A DNA stretch of 9,729 bases from Clostridia bacterium (GCA_017504065.1 JAFVRU010000142.1:1-9729); one strand, 5' to 3'. Positions 1 to 6,544 are shown, counted from the first letter of the stretch. The notes: a model not told the origin generated them from the sequence alone. Made by a program: numbers and translations.

Positions 1-62
1 AAAAAGCCCTTTCTATACATTATTATATATATTTTACACTTTTATCCCCACCGTAAACTATG

Positions 63-90
63 AAAAAGGACCGTTCCGTCGACAGTCCTT
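63..90 (-). terminator. Rho-independent terminator after the fmdB-like gene
   Basis: On the minus strand the arm at 82-90 pairs with the arm at 66-74 (9 bp, one G-U wobble, 7-nt loop). The hairpin is followed by a short T run, CCTTTTTCA. It lies about 20 bp past the stop of the FmdB-family gene. Because no terminator is visible between the M1 peptidase gene and that gene, it may also end read-through transcripts from the M1 gene. Confidence 0.65.
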
Positions 91-111
91 GTTTTCTGTA
101 TTCTATCTTCT

Positions 112-309
112 TTAACGGCAACCGCTGCAAGTTTTGCAGTTCCCCGAGCATTTCTTCGTCGGTTTTCCCGTAGCCGAAAACATATCGCCCGAATAATCCC
201 GCGCCGTTTCCCCGCCGCAGTCGGGGCATTTGACTTCGTCTAAATAGCTTTTTACCAGCTCGTCAAAGCGCTTTCCGCATTTTTGGCATTTGTATTGCAA
301 TAAGGGCAT
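112..309 (-). CDS. FmdB-family zinc ribbon protein (65 aa)
   Basis: A 65-residue putative regulatory or metal-binding protein of the FmdB family. The N-terminus MPLLQYKCQKCG is the usual family opening. Two CxxC knuckles (C8/C11 and C28/C31) would hold one zinc ion, and the tail carries a further Cys cluster (C54, C58, C61, C64), as in many Firmicutes members. The frame is open upstream to a TTG at 370-372, and another ATG lies at 343-345. I chose the ATG at 307-309 because it gives the family N-terminus, because a GGAG lies about 10 nt upstream, and because the ATG at 343-345 overlaps the -10 box of the gene's own promoter. The gene is probably monocistronic and sits 73 bp after the M1 peptidase gene. 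FmdB-like ribbons are annotated as regulators by distant similarity to a formamidase gene-cluster protein; the actual role here is unknown. Confidence 0.85.
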   Translation of the reverse strand: MPLLQYKCQKCGKRFDELVKSYLDEVKCPDCGGETARDYSGDMFSATGKPTKKCSGNCKTCSGCR

Positions 310-343
310 AGTTTCCGTTCTCCGCTTCCGTTTTCCGTATTTC

Positions 344-372
344 ATTATACTCCAAGCGGCAAATTTTTGCAA
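344..372 (-). promoter_or_regulatory. Sigma-A-like promoter of the fmdB-like gene
   Basis: On the minus strand there is a TTGCAA (367-372), a 17-bp spacer and a perfect TATAAT (344-349). It starts about 10 bp after the stop of the M1 gene, so the FmdB-type gene can be transcribed on its own. Its position also excludes the upstream ATG at 343-345 as the main start. The -35 hexamer is shared with the promoters of the M1 gene and prmA. Confidence 0.7.
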
Positions 373-382
373 GCGTTTACGG

Positions 383-1837
383 TTACAAAATTCCTTTCCC
401 GTTTAAAAAGCTGTCGAAAAAACCCCGCGCGTCCACGCCCGCCTTTTCAAACGCGCCGACGAGCTCCCCAACGCCTACCGTTTCGAACTTGTGCGCGTGA
501 TAGTATTTCGCGAGCCCCGACAGGAATTTCTTATCCCCGACGCTCTTGCGCAACGTATCGAATAACACAAGCGCCTTGTCGTAGGATAAGCAGCGGTATT
601 CGTATTCGCTTAGATACTCCCGCAAATTTCTCGTCATACGCGTATCCGTACGCCCCAAAACGCTGCCGTAAACGTCGTAATAGGAACGGTACTCCCGCAA
701 AGCTTCGGTTACGAGCGCTTCTCGCGTATACCCGTACTTTTCATAGTTCTCGAAGAACAACACGGCGGAATACTCCGCCAAGCCTTCGTCCTGCCAAGCG
801 TTTTCCGTCGGATCGCTACCCACGACGGCGCACCACCATTGATGCGCGGTTTCGTGTGCGATCGCGCGGGCTTTTTCATCTCCCGTCAACCGATCGGACA
901 GCATTGTCAAGCCGGGATATTCCATGCCCGAAAAACATAATCCCGTTTCCGCCACCGAATATTCGTCGTACGGGTATTCCCCGAACGCTTTTTCGTAGAA
1001 CAAAAAACTCTCTTGCACGGTTTCCAACGTCTTTTCAGGCGCTTGGTCCGCGTAATAGTAATACGCTAGCCGCGTCCCGCCGACATCCGATTCCAAAACA
1101 CGAAAATCACAGGATAAGACCATAGCGAAATCCCGCACGCTTTCCGCAGACACGGTATACACCTTTTTGCTTTCGAGTATGCGTTCTTCCGCGTTCCCGC
1201 CTGTCGAAGCCACAACGTACTCCTTGGGCAGGGTCAAGTTGATTTTATAATCCGCGCAATTGGAGTAGAACGGATCGCCCACGGAATCGTAAACGCACTC
1301 GTAAAACCCGCCGTCCTTTTCCCCGCATAAAATCGGAAACCAATTCCCTAAATTGACCGTTTGCTTGGTAATCCCCGTGCGGTGCTCGACGCTTGCAAAT
1401 TTGGTCATAAACCCGATATCCAGCACCGTTTTATCACCAGGATACAACGCATGCGGTAAATAGACGTACAAAATATTCTCGTCTTCCCCCGCCACTTCCC
1501 AGCCTTTCGAGCCGTTGACGCTGGAAATCACCATCTCTCCGTAGCTCTCGCCCGCATAATACGCCGAATTCTGATAGGCGAGCGATACGGGCTTATACGT
1601 CGCGTCTTTCCGATAGGCGTTGGGATAGAGTTGGAATTTCAATAGCGAAACCGCATTATCGCCGCCATTTTCAAAACTGACTTTGACCGCGCCCGCAAGC
1701 GTTTTGTTTTCGGGAACGTACTCAGCGGTAATTTCGTATTTGGCATACGACTCCCCCGATTGTTTACAAGCGGAAAACGTCGGAACAACCGACGTCAAAA
1801 CGCCCAACAGCAACCAACCCGCAATACTTTTTCTCAT
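383..1837 (-). CDS. M1-family zinc metallopeptidase, predicted lipoprotein (484 aa)
   Basis: An extracytoplasmic aminopeptidase-type (gluzincin) enzyme. The N-terminus MRKSIAG plus a hydrophobic stretch ends at F-S-A-C24, a plausible lipobox, so the mature protein is probably anchored to the outer face of the membrane. Residues about 30-255 look like the beta-rich M1 N-terminal domain. G304-M305-E306 corresponds to the GxMEN substrate-binding loop. The zinc site is H328-E329-T330-A331-H332 with E351 exactly 18 residues on (HExxH-X18-E), followed by GLAEY. A tyrosine in the segment L-S-Y-D-K-A near residue 420 is in the region of the catalytic Tyr of the family. At 484 residues it lacks the long C-terminal helical domain of full-length M1 enzymes such as PepN, as is common for lipoprotein members in Clostridia. 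It has its own promoter and a leader hairpin over its SD. The substrate is unknown. Confidence 0.9.
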   Translation of the reverse strand: MRKSIAGWLLLGVLTSVVPTFSACKQSGESYAKYEITAEYVPENKTLAGAVKVSFENGGDNAVSLLKFQLYPNAYRKDATYKPVSLAYQNSAYYAGESYGEMVISSVNGSKGWEVAGEDENILYVYLPHALYPGDKTVLDIGFMTKFASVEHRTGITKQTVNLGNWFPILCGEKDGGFYECVYDSVGDPFYSNCADYKINLTLPKEYVVASTGGNAEERILESKKVYTVSAESVRDFAMVLSCDFRVLESDVGGTRLAYYYYADQAPEKTLETVQESFLFYEKAFGEYPYDEYSVAETGLCFSGMEYPGLTMLSDRLTGDEKARAIAHETAHQWWCAVVGSDPTENAWQDEGLAEYSAVLFFENYEKYGYTREALVTEALREYRSYYDVYGSVLGRTDTRMTRNLREYLSEYEYRCLSYDKALVLFDTLRKSVGDKKFLSGLAKYYHAHKFETVGVGELVGAFEKAGVDARGFFDSFLNGKGIL

Positions 1838-1869
1838 AAAAATATCCCACCTTGTTTCGGTAGGATATT
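1838..1869 (-). promoter_or_regulatory. Leader hairpin covering the ribosome binding site of the M1 gene
   Basis: In the minus-strand RNA the arm at 1859-1869 pairs with the arm at 1841-1851: 11 bp including one G-U wobble, with a 7-nt GAAACAA loop. The 3' arm contains the SD-like AAGGTGG core, and only three T residues separate the stem from the ATG at 1835-1837. The folded form should hide the SD. The short T stretch after the stem also makes it resemble a weak terminator. The predicted transcript start near 1882 leaves about 45 nt of leader, mostly occupied by this hairpin. Confidence 0.5.
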
Positions 1870-1888
1870 CTATGTCTTACGATGAAAT

Positions 1889-1917
1889 TTTATAACCGGT
1901 CTATCAAAGCTTTGCAA
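1889..1917 (-). promoter_or_regulatory. Sigma-A-like promoter of the M1 peptidase gene
   Basis: On the minus strand: TTGCAA (1912-1917), a 17-bp spacer, then TATAAA (1889-1894). A 10-bp palindrome CAAAGCTTTG (1905-1914) overlaps the end of the -35 box and the start of the spacer; it may be chance or an operator. It lies between the M23 hairpin and the M1 leader hairpin. Confidence 0.65.
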
Positions 1918-1936
1918 GCGCTATACAACAAAGATT

Positions 1937-1968
1937 TACCGCCGCGGCAAAATCACGCCGCGGCGGTA
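1937..1968 (-). terminator. GC-rich hairpin after the M23 gene, probable terminator
   Basis: A perfect 12-bp inverted repeat, TACCGCCGCGGC at 1937-1948 and its complement at 1957-1968, with an 8-nt loop, lies 6 bp past the stop of the M23 gene. On the minus strand the stem is followed by AAATCTTTGTTG, so the U tract is poor and termination may be inefficient. On the plus strand a T-rich stretch follows after a few bases, but no plus-strand gene needs it. Confidence 0.6.
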
Positions 1969-1973
1969 TTCGG

Positions 1974-2660
1974 TTATTTTTCTTCCAAAGTCAAGTGCAC
2001 GGCGGGATCGACGTGTTTTCCGTTTTGCAAGATTTCAAAATGCAGGTGCGCTCCGTCCTTGTATTCGTCGCCGTTGGCTTCCGCCACCGTCGCGATGAGC
2101 TGTCCTTTTTCTACGCTGTCGCCCACTTTCAATCCTTCCGTTTCCGTTACGAAACGGTACACCGATTTCAGGTTATTGCCGTGATCGATCACGATCTCCG
2201 TACCCGAAAGCAAATCTTCCTTATAGATACTCTCTACCACGCCCGCTTCCACGGCGAATACGCTTGCGCCCGCTTCCGCGACAAAATCTACGCCTTGATG
2301 TTCGTAGTAAAAATTCAGCGTTTGGTTATGATAGAACCCGTAGTCGTTGGACACGGACACCGCCGCCAAAGGCATTACCATTCCTTCCGTACCGCCGACC
2401 GGTTCTTCCACGCCGCCCGAGCCGTCCCCCTTGCCGTCGTCGGGAGTTTCATTGTTCCCCCCGCCGTTCGGCGTTTCCGTTACCGAGCTCGACTGCGGGT
2501 TTTTCATGCTTTCGCTCACCTTCGTATTGTTCGTAACCGCGACTGCTACAATGATCACCGCGAGCAATACCGCCGCGCAACCGAGCGCCGTGAACAAATA
2601 AAATTTCTTTTCACCGTTCATGCGGGTCTTTTTCTTTTCGTTGCCGTTTTTTTCTTTCAT
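1974..2660 (-). CDS. Membrane-anchored M23/LytM peptidase-fold protein, SpoIIQ-like (228 aa)
   Basis: A short basic N-terminus (1-19) is followed by one transmembrane helix (about 20-43), a low-complexity Gly/Asp/Glu/Pro/Ser linker (about 50-92) and a C-terminal LytM domain (about 100-225). The domain has the H121-Q-G-V-D125 zinc motif, H160 (IDHGN) and H205-L-H207, so all expected zinc and catalytic residues are present. Size and architecture match SpoIIQ, the forespore protein that pairs with SpoIIIAH across the engulfing septum. From the literature, the Bacillus subtilis protein has a degenerate site while clostridial ones keep the zinc motif, and this copy fits the clostridial type. It could instead be a vegetative envelope endopeptidase or amidase activator. 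The frame is open to an upstream start at 2843, but that would overlap the preceding gene. The ATG at 2658-2660 has GGAGG 9 nt upstream and gives the proper N-in membrane topology. Confidence 0.85.
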   Translation of the reverse strand: MKEKNGNEKKKTRMNGEKKFYLFTALGCAAVLLAVIIVAVAVTNNTKVSESMKNPQSSSVTETPNGGGNNETPDDGKGDGSGGVEEPVGGTEGMVMPLAAVSVSNDYGFYHNQTLNFYYEHQGVDFVAEAGASVFAVEAGVVESIYKEDLLSGTEIVIDHGNNLKSVYRFVTETEGLKVGDSVEKGQLIATVAEANGDEYKDGAHLHFEILQNGKHVDPAVHLTLEEK

Positions 2661-2712
2661 TTTTTCAATCCTCCGAAATCTTTGTATGTAAATTGTTTCC
2701 GCTTTTCGGCGT

Positions 2713-2741
2713 TTTATACCCATCGGAACAGGATTTTTCAA
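2713..2741 (-). promoter_or_regulatory. Sigma-A-like promoter of the M23 gene
   Basis: On the minus strand: TTGAAA (2736-2741), a 17-bp spacer, TATAAA (2713-2718). Each box is 5/6 to consensus. The -35 box overlaps the TGA stop of the upstream gene (2738-2740). The same stretch can also be read as a sigma-F-like pair: GTATA at 2715-2719, then GGAAACAAT at 2692-2700, with a 14-bp gap. That reading is weaker but relevant because spoIIQ of B. subtilis is sigma-F dependent. Confidence 0.6.
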
Positions 2742-3178
2742 AACCCGTCGAAGATGATCGGAGTTCCCACCGCGCAAACTCCGTCGCCAAACGCGATGTG
2801 CAAATTGACCCGTTCCCCGTATAACGACAACCCGTGATTCCAATTTTCCACGAAACAGTATAAAGACTTTTTCCCGCAGCTTTCTTCCACAAACAGAATC
2901 TCCGCGCCGTACGTTTCCGCAATCTCCCGCGCGACGTTCTCCCCGTTCCCGTCGTAGAAAAAGCGTACGCTTTCCCCCGCGACGTTTCCAAGCTCGCTTA
3001 CCCGCAACCGTTCTTTCCGCAATCCCTGCGACGAAGCGGAGTGCAAGTAGAACGTCCGTTCGCCCGATACCGCGGAAAGCTTACAAACGTTCCCCATTTT
3101 GACGGCGAGCCCGACAGCAAGCGCGAACAGTAGCGCCAATGCCGCTACGACTACCTGTTTGAGCCTACAAAAAAACAT
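2738..3178 (-). CDS. Unrecognised membrane-anchored protein upstream of the SpoIIQ-like gene (146 aa)
   Basis: I do not recognise a family with confidence. Residues 1-8 are short and basic (R5, K7), 9-26 form one hydrophobic helix, and the remaining 120 or so residues should lie outside the membrane. There are five Cys (C4, C32, C101, C108, C135). A conserved-looking tail around 119-146 runs VNLHIA, then GTPIIF. Position just upstream of a SpoIIQ-like gene recalls YwmB in the B. subtilis order ywmB-murAA-spoIID-spoIIQ, and the GTPII tail is loosely reminiscent of that group. This is a guess; the protein is shorter than YwmB. The ATG at 3176-3178 has GGAGG 5 nt upstream and gives the membrane anchor. 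The SD, the start codon's A and the TTT-TTT-T codons are all parts of the terminator hairpin described separately. No independent promoter was found in the 65-bp gap, so expression probably needs read-through from the prmA operon or a promoter inside the HIT gene. Confidence 0.7.
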   Translation of the reverse strand: MFFCRLKQVVVAALALLFALAVGLAVKMGNVCKLSAVSGERTFYLHSASSQGLRKERLRVSELGNVAGESVRFFYDGNGENVAREIAETYGAEILFVEESCGKKSLYCFVENWNHGLSLYGERVNLHIAFGDGVCAVGTPIIFDGF

Positions 3179-3210
3179 ACTCCCCTCCGAAACTCTATCG
3201 GAAGGGAGTA
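3169..3210 (-). terminator. Strong terminator of the prmA operon, overlapping the next gene's RBS and start
   Basis: On the minus strand the arm at 3198-3210 pairs with the arm at 3178-3190 (13 bp, one G-U wobble, 7-nt loop at 3191-3197). It is followed by TG and seven T residues (3169-3175). It lies about 34 bp after the stop of the HIT gene. The 3' arm contains the GGAGG SD of the 146-residue protein, the A of its ATG closes the stem, and the T run encodes its Phe-Phe. A smaller hairpin (AAACGC at 3217-3222, GCGTTT at 3226-3231) precedes it. Confidence 0.8.
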
Positions 3211-3243
3211 TTGCCCAAACGCCGCGCGTTTAAACTATTTTCC

Positions 3244-3576
3244 TTATAAATCTTTCAATTTCTCGCCGCCAAGCAAATGAATATGCAAATGCGCGACCGC
3301 TTGTCCGCCGTTCTCGCCTTGATTGATCACCACGCGATACCCGTCCTGCAAACCGAGCTTTTCCACGAGCGTCGGAATTTTCGCGAAACATTTTTTCACC
3401 GCTTCCACCTTTTCCGAATCCGACGAAAGCAACGGGAAGTGCGTTTTGGGAATACACAAATAATGCAGCTTGGCTTTCGGTTCGATATCCCGAATGACGA
3501 TCATATCGTCGTCTTCGTACAGTCTCGGCGAAGGAATTTCCCCCGCAATGATCTTACAAAAAATACAGTTTTCCAT
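3244..3576 (-). CDS. HIT-family nucleotide hydrolase, HINT type (110 aa)
   Basis: A histidine-triad protein of the HINT/PKCI branch, which hydrolyses purine nucleoside phosphoramidates and related adenylylated compounds. The triad is H96-L-H98-I-H100-L-L, with H98 the expected nucleophile. The N-terminus CIFCKI (C4, C7) is the usual metal-binding start of the branch. The length is normal and the domain is complete. It is the last gene of the prmA operon, 13 bp after mtaB, with an AAGGAG 7 nt before the ATG. A small HIT gene next to mtaB and rsmE is common in Firmicutes; the metabolic reason is not known. The cytoplasmic location is inferred from the absence of a signal or membrane segment. 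Confidence 0.93.
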   Translation of the reverse strand: MENCIFCKIIAGEIPSPRLYEDDDMIVIRDIEPKAKLHYLCIPKTHFPLLSSDSEKVEAVKKCFAKIPTLVEKLGLQDGYRVVINQGENGGQAVAHLHIHLLGGEKLKDL

Positions 3577-3589
3577 ACTCGTTCTCCTT

Positions 3590-4843
3590 TTATTTTACAA
3601 CGGCAAGCACGCCGTCTTTATACAGTTCTTTCGCAACGACCCGTATCGGTTCTTTGCCGATATCGCCTTGGACGTAGACGCGGATATAATTCTCGGAATA
3701 TCCTTCCGTAACTCCGTCGAAACAGTTTTCGGGAACAAACTCCAACGTTTTGCCGAGAAATTTTTGCAGATACTTCTCTTTCTCCGCTAACCCCTTGGCG
3801 ATCAACCGATCCACCCGTTCCTTTTTTAACGCAAACGGCAATTCCTTATACTTCTTATACGCGTTCGTGCCTTCCCGTGGGGAATACGGAAAAGCGTGAA
3901 TTTGCAAAAACCCCGCTTCTTCCACGATCCGCAAGGAGTCCTGAAAATCTTCTTCCGTTTCCGTCGGATAGCCCACGATGATATCCGTCGTGATCGACGC
4001 GTTCGGGAACGCCCGATAAATCATCGCGCATTTCTCCAAATACTCTGCGCGCGTATAATGCCGATTCATACTCTTTAACACTTTGTCCGAGCCGCTTTGC
4101 AGCGACAAATGGAACTGCGGCGCAAAATGCCGAACTTGTTTAAGCGCCGACAAAAACCGTTCCGTTATCAAACTCACTTCCATCGACCCGAGCCGAATCC
4201 GCGTTTCCGCGTCCTTGACGGCGAGCAGCAAATCGGCAAGATCGTTGCCGTTTTCGTCCTTATATGCGGAAATATCAATCCCCGTAACCACCGTTTCAAA
4301 GGCGCGACTTTCCAAAATCTCTTTCGCCGCGCTCTCCAAGCTTCTCGAACGGCTTCTGCCCCGCAGATAGGGAATCACGCAATAAGCGCAAAACCGATTG
4401 CAACCATCCTGAATTTTGACGAAATTCCGCGTTTTCAAGCACTCGGGCACAGGCAATTCTTCGTATTTTCCGTCGCCGTCATCTAAGACTACGCCGAGTG
4501 GAATTTCCCCGCCGCCTATCGCAATTTCGAGCACCCGAGCCTTGTTTTTCGCGCCAGTTACGGCAAAAACGTTGCCTTTTTCCAAAAACGCCGTCGGGCT
4601 TTTTTCCGAAGCGCAGCCGCAAACGATCACTTTTGCGCTTGGATTGCATTTGAACGCCTTGCCCACCGTTTGACGGCTTTTGCGCTCCGCTTCCGCGGTT
4701 ACCGCGCAAGTGTTGATAATATACAAATCGGCAAACTCCATTTCGCGTGAAACGGTATATCCCTTTTCTTCCAAACCGCGAATAATCGAGCCGCTCTCCA
4801 CGTCGTTGACCTTGCAACCGAGCGTAAATACCACCGCTTTCAT
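3590..4843 (-). CDS. mtaB: tRNA t6A37 methylthiotransferase MtaB (417 aa)
   Basis: A radical-SAM enzyme that adds a methylthio group to threonylcarbamoyladenosine at tRNA position 37, improving decoding of ANN codons. The N-terminal MTTase domain carries three cluster cysteines: C10 (TLGCKVN, typical of MtaB rather than MiaB), C46 (NTCAVT) and C77 (CGCASE). The radical-SAM core follows with C148-NRF-C152-AY-C155, then IPYLRGRSRSR. LSLQSGSD and TTDIIVGYPTE are further radical-SAM landmarks. A short C-terminal TRAM-like segment ends the protein at a normal family length. The gene overlaps the end of rsmE by 4 bp (ATGA), which suggests translational coupling; only a weak SD-like GGTGA is seen before the ATG. 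It is the third gene of the prmA operon. Confidence 0.94.
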   Translation of the reverse strand: MKAVVFTLGCKVNDVESGSIIRGLEEKGYTVSREMEFADLYIINTCAVTAEAERKSRQTVGKAFKCNPSAKVIVCGCASEKSPTAFLEKGNVFAVTGAKNKARVLEIAIGGGEIPLGVVLDDGDGKYEELPVPECLKTRNFVKIQDGCNRFCAYCVIPYLRGRSRSRSLESAAKEILESRAFETVVTGIDISAYKDENGNDLADLLLAVKDAETRIRLGSMEVSLITERFLSALKQVRHFAPQFHLSLQSGSDKVLKSMNRHYTRAEYLEKCAMIYRAFPNASITTDIIVGYPTETEEDFQDSLRIVEEAGFLQIHAFPYSPREGTNAYKKYKELPFALKKERVDRLIAKGLAEKEKYLQKFLGKTLEFVPENCFDGVTEGYSENYIRVYVQGDIGKEPIRVVAKELYKDGVLAVVK

Positions 4844-5559
4844 CGCAGTTCACCGAGCGCAAACATCACGACGGACGTGAGCGCAATCGCCGCCGTTTCC
4901 GCGCGTAAAATACGTTTTCCGAGCGTTACCGAAGCGAACCCGAGCGCGTTTGCAAGTTCTTCTTCCGCGCGGGAAAACCCGCCTTCGCTACCTACCACCA
5001 TGGCGGTAGCGCCTTGCAGCGTAGACAAATCCGCGTGGCTTTCGGTTGCAAATTCACAGGCGAACAATTTATTGGCATACCCGTCCGCCGAGCGCAACGC
5101 TTCCTGCAACGTTCCGTAATACACTACTTCGGGCGCAACCGAGCGCAAACATTGTTTCGCCGCTTCCCTGGATACCTTGTTTAAGCGTTCCAGCTTGTTT
5201 TCGTTCATATACGCAGACGAGAATTCCGACGAGAACACGCCGATTTTTTTCACCCCGAGCTCCACTGCTTTTTGCACGATAAACTCGTTCTTATCCGCGT
5301 TTTTCAAATACCCGAACAACAGCAGGGTATCCGTCGCGGCTTCGCGCGCGCCGACTTCTTCCCGTACGACGTTGAGCAACATACGCTTTTTCTCGACCGT
5401 CGAAACGATTGCGGTATACTCCTTTCCACTGTTATCCAAAAGCACAACTTCCGCGCCCACGCCAAGACGGAGCACGTTTTTCGCATGCTCGAATTCTTCT
5501 CCGACGAGCTCGCACTCCGCGCCGATCGACGGTACGAAAAATCTTTTCAAACCCGACAT
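4840..5559 (-). CDS. rsmE: 16S rRNA m3U1498 methyltransferase RsmE (239 aa)
   Basis: A SPOUT-class methyltransferase that methylates N3 of U1498 in 16S rRNA with S-adenosylmethionine. The N-terminal PUA-like domain (about 1-70) includes HAKNVLRL near 25-32. The C-terminal knotted domain shows KAVELGV (97-103), REAAKQC (131-137), GSEGGFS (190-196) and LGKRILRAETA (213-223), the last two forming the SAM-binding trefoil knot. The family usually has EAAEQSGR where this protein has EAAKQCLR, a mild variation. Length is normal. The start has AAGGAG 5 nt upstream, 11 bp after the prmA stop, and the end overlaps mtaB. Confidence 0.95.
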   Translation of the reverse strand: MSGLKRFFVPSIGAECELVGEEFEHAKNVLRLGVGAEVVLLDNSGKEYTAIVSTVEKKRMLLNVVREEVGAREAATDTLLLFGYLKNADKNEFIVQKAVELGVKKIGVFSSEFSSAYMNENKLERLNKVSREAAKQCLRSVAPEVVYYGTLQEALRSADGYANKLFACEFATESHADLSTLQGATAMVVGSEGGFSRAEEELANALGFASVTLGKRILRAETAAIALTSVVMFALGELR

Positions 5560-5570
5560 TTTCTTCTCCT

Positions 5571-6524
5571 TTACCCGCGTTTATGCCGTAATACGAGCGC
5601 GAACCATTCTCCTTTTTGCGTTTGGGACAGGATTTCCAATCCTACCGTTTCATACGCCGATCGTACCATCTCCAAACGGCTTTCGATAATGCCGCTCAAA
5701 ATCAAAATCCCGTCTTTTTTCAAGTTCTTGGGCATCGACGGAGCGAGCAACTTCAAAACTTCGCCCGTAATATTCGCAAACACCACGTCCCCTTGCACGT
5801 CGGTATTATCGAGCAAGTTGGAATGCGCCACTACCGTTTTGTCCGCCACGCCGTTAAGCTCGCTGTTGTGCAAAGCGCTGTCTACCGCGATCGGGTCTAT
5901 ATCCGTCAAATACGCTTTGGGCGCGCCGAGCTTGATCGCAGAAATGCCCAAAATCCCGCTCCCGCAGCCCACGTCGATACAAACGGTTTCGGGCGTAACG
6001 TATTCCTGCATCAATTCCACGCACATCGAAGTCGTTTCGTGCTCCCCCGTTCCGAACGCCATATTCGAATCGAGCAGCACGACTTTTTCGTCCGCTTGGG
6101 GAGTATATTCGATCCACTCGGGCACGACCACGATTTTCCCCAAGTGAATGGGACGGAAATGCTTTTTCCAGACGTTGATCCAATCGTCGCCGTCCACGGT
6201 ACGCTTGGTTTCTTCAAGCGTACCGAACGGGATCGCGCCGCCGCTCCGTTCCTGCGCGTCGCGGATATCCTGCAAAATCGCCGCGACCGTATTCGCCGCG
6301 ACGTCTTCCGCGATATAGCATTTGACGAGCACGTCGCAATTCTTTTCTTCCGTCAGCTCGTCGTCGATATAGTCCCAAAAAGTCGTTTCTTTCGCCGTTT
6401 GCAAGGCGATGATATCCGCGCGGTCGCAAATGGTTACGCCGTAATCGGTGTAATTCCACATAATATCCGAAATAATTTCGCTGGCTTCCGTCGTGGTATG
6501 AATGGTCAATTCTACGTATTGCAT
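5571..6524 (-). CDS. prmA: Ribosomal protein L11 methyltransferase PrmA (317 aa)
   Basis: Trimethylates ribosomal protein L11 using S-adenosylmethionine. The N-terminal substrate-recognition domain (about 1-100) is followed by a Rossmann methyltransferase domain. Diagnostic segments are MAFGTGEHETT (155-165), the SAM-binding D184-VGCGSG loop, the acidic LTDIDP (206-211) and FANIT (249-253), whose Asn marks the active site. The length agrees with Firmicutes PrmA. The start is fixed by AGGAG about 8 nt upstream and by the promoter at 6545-6573. It is the first gene of the four-gene operon. In many Firmicutes prmA follows dnaJ in the heat-shock cluster; here fucI lies upstream instead and prmA starts its own transcript. 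Confidence 0.95.
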   Translation of the reverse strand: MQYVELTIHTTTEASEIISDIMWNYTDYGVTICDRADIIALQTAKETTFWDYIDDELTEEKNCDVLVKCYIAEDVAANTVAAILQDIRDAQERSGGAIPFGTLEETKRTVDGDDWINVWKKHFRPIHLGKIVVVPEWIEYTPQADEKVVLLDSNMAFGTGEHETTSMCVELMQEYVTPETVCIDVGCGSGILGISAIKLGAPKAYLTDIDPIAVDSALHNSELNGVADKTVVAHSNLLDNTDVQGDVVFANITGEVLKLLAPSMPKNLKKDGILILSGIIESRLEMVRSAYETVGLEILSQTQKGEWFALVLRHKRG

Positions 6525-6544
6525 ATTTTTCTCTCCTGCCCTTT

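Noticed and set aside
1..62. Left edge: ATG on the minus strand at 18-20 as start of another gene, a TATAAT at 22-27, and AGCCCTTTCT (5-14), identical to part of the fucI terminator arm
   Set aside because: No SD precedes the ATG, no -35 fits at 16-18 bp from the TATAAT, and only one possible hairpin arm is inside the window, so nothing can be supported.
310..372. Upstream starts (TTG at 370-372, ATG at 343-345) for the FmdB-type gene
   Set aside because: They overlap the gene's own promoter and would add residues before the conserved MPLLQYKC opening of the family.
367..1125. A 252-codon plus-strand open frame opposite the M1 peptidase gene
   Set aside because: Arg/Pro/Ser-rich translation typical of antisense reading of a GC-biased gene; no SD or motif.
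1905..1914. Palindrome CAAAGCTTTG in the M1 promoter as an operator
   Set aside because: A single 10-bp palindrome in AT-rich promoter DNA with no second copy in the window; chance is a fair explanation.
2692..2719. Sigma-F promoter (GTATA and GGAAACAAT) for the M23 gene as the main promoter
   Set aside because: The gap of 14 bp is short and the overlapping sigma-A reading is better; kept only as part of a finding.
2661..2843. 61 extra N-terminal codons on the M23 frame
   Set aside because: They would overlap the upstream gene, include the promoter and SD region, and place 61 unstructured basic residues before the membrane helix. The start at 2660 has GGAGG and a proper anchor.
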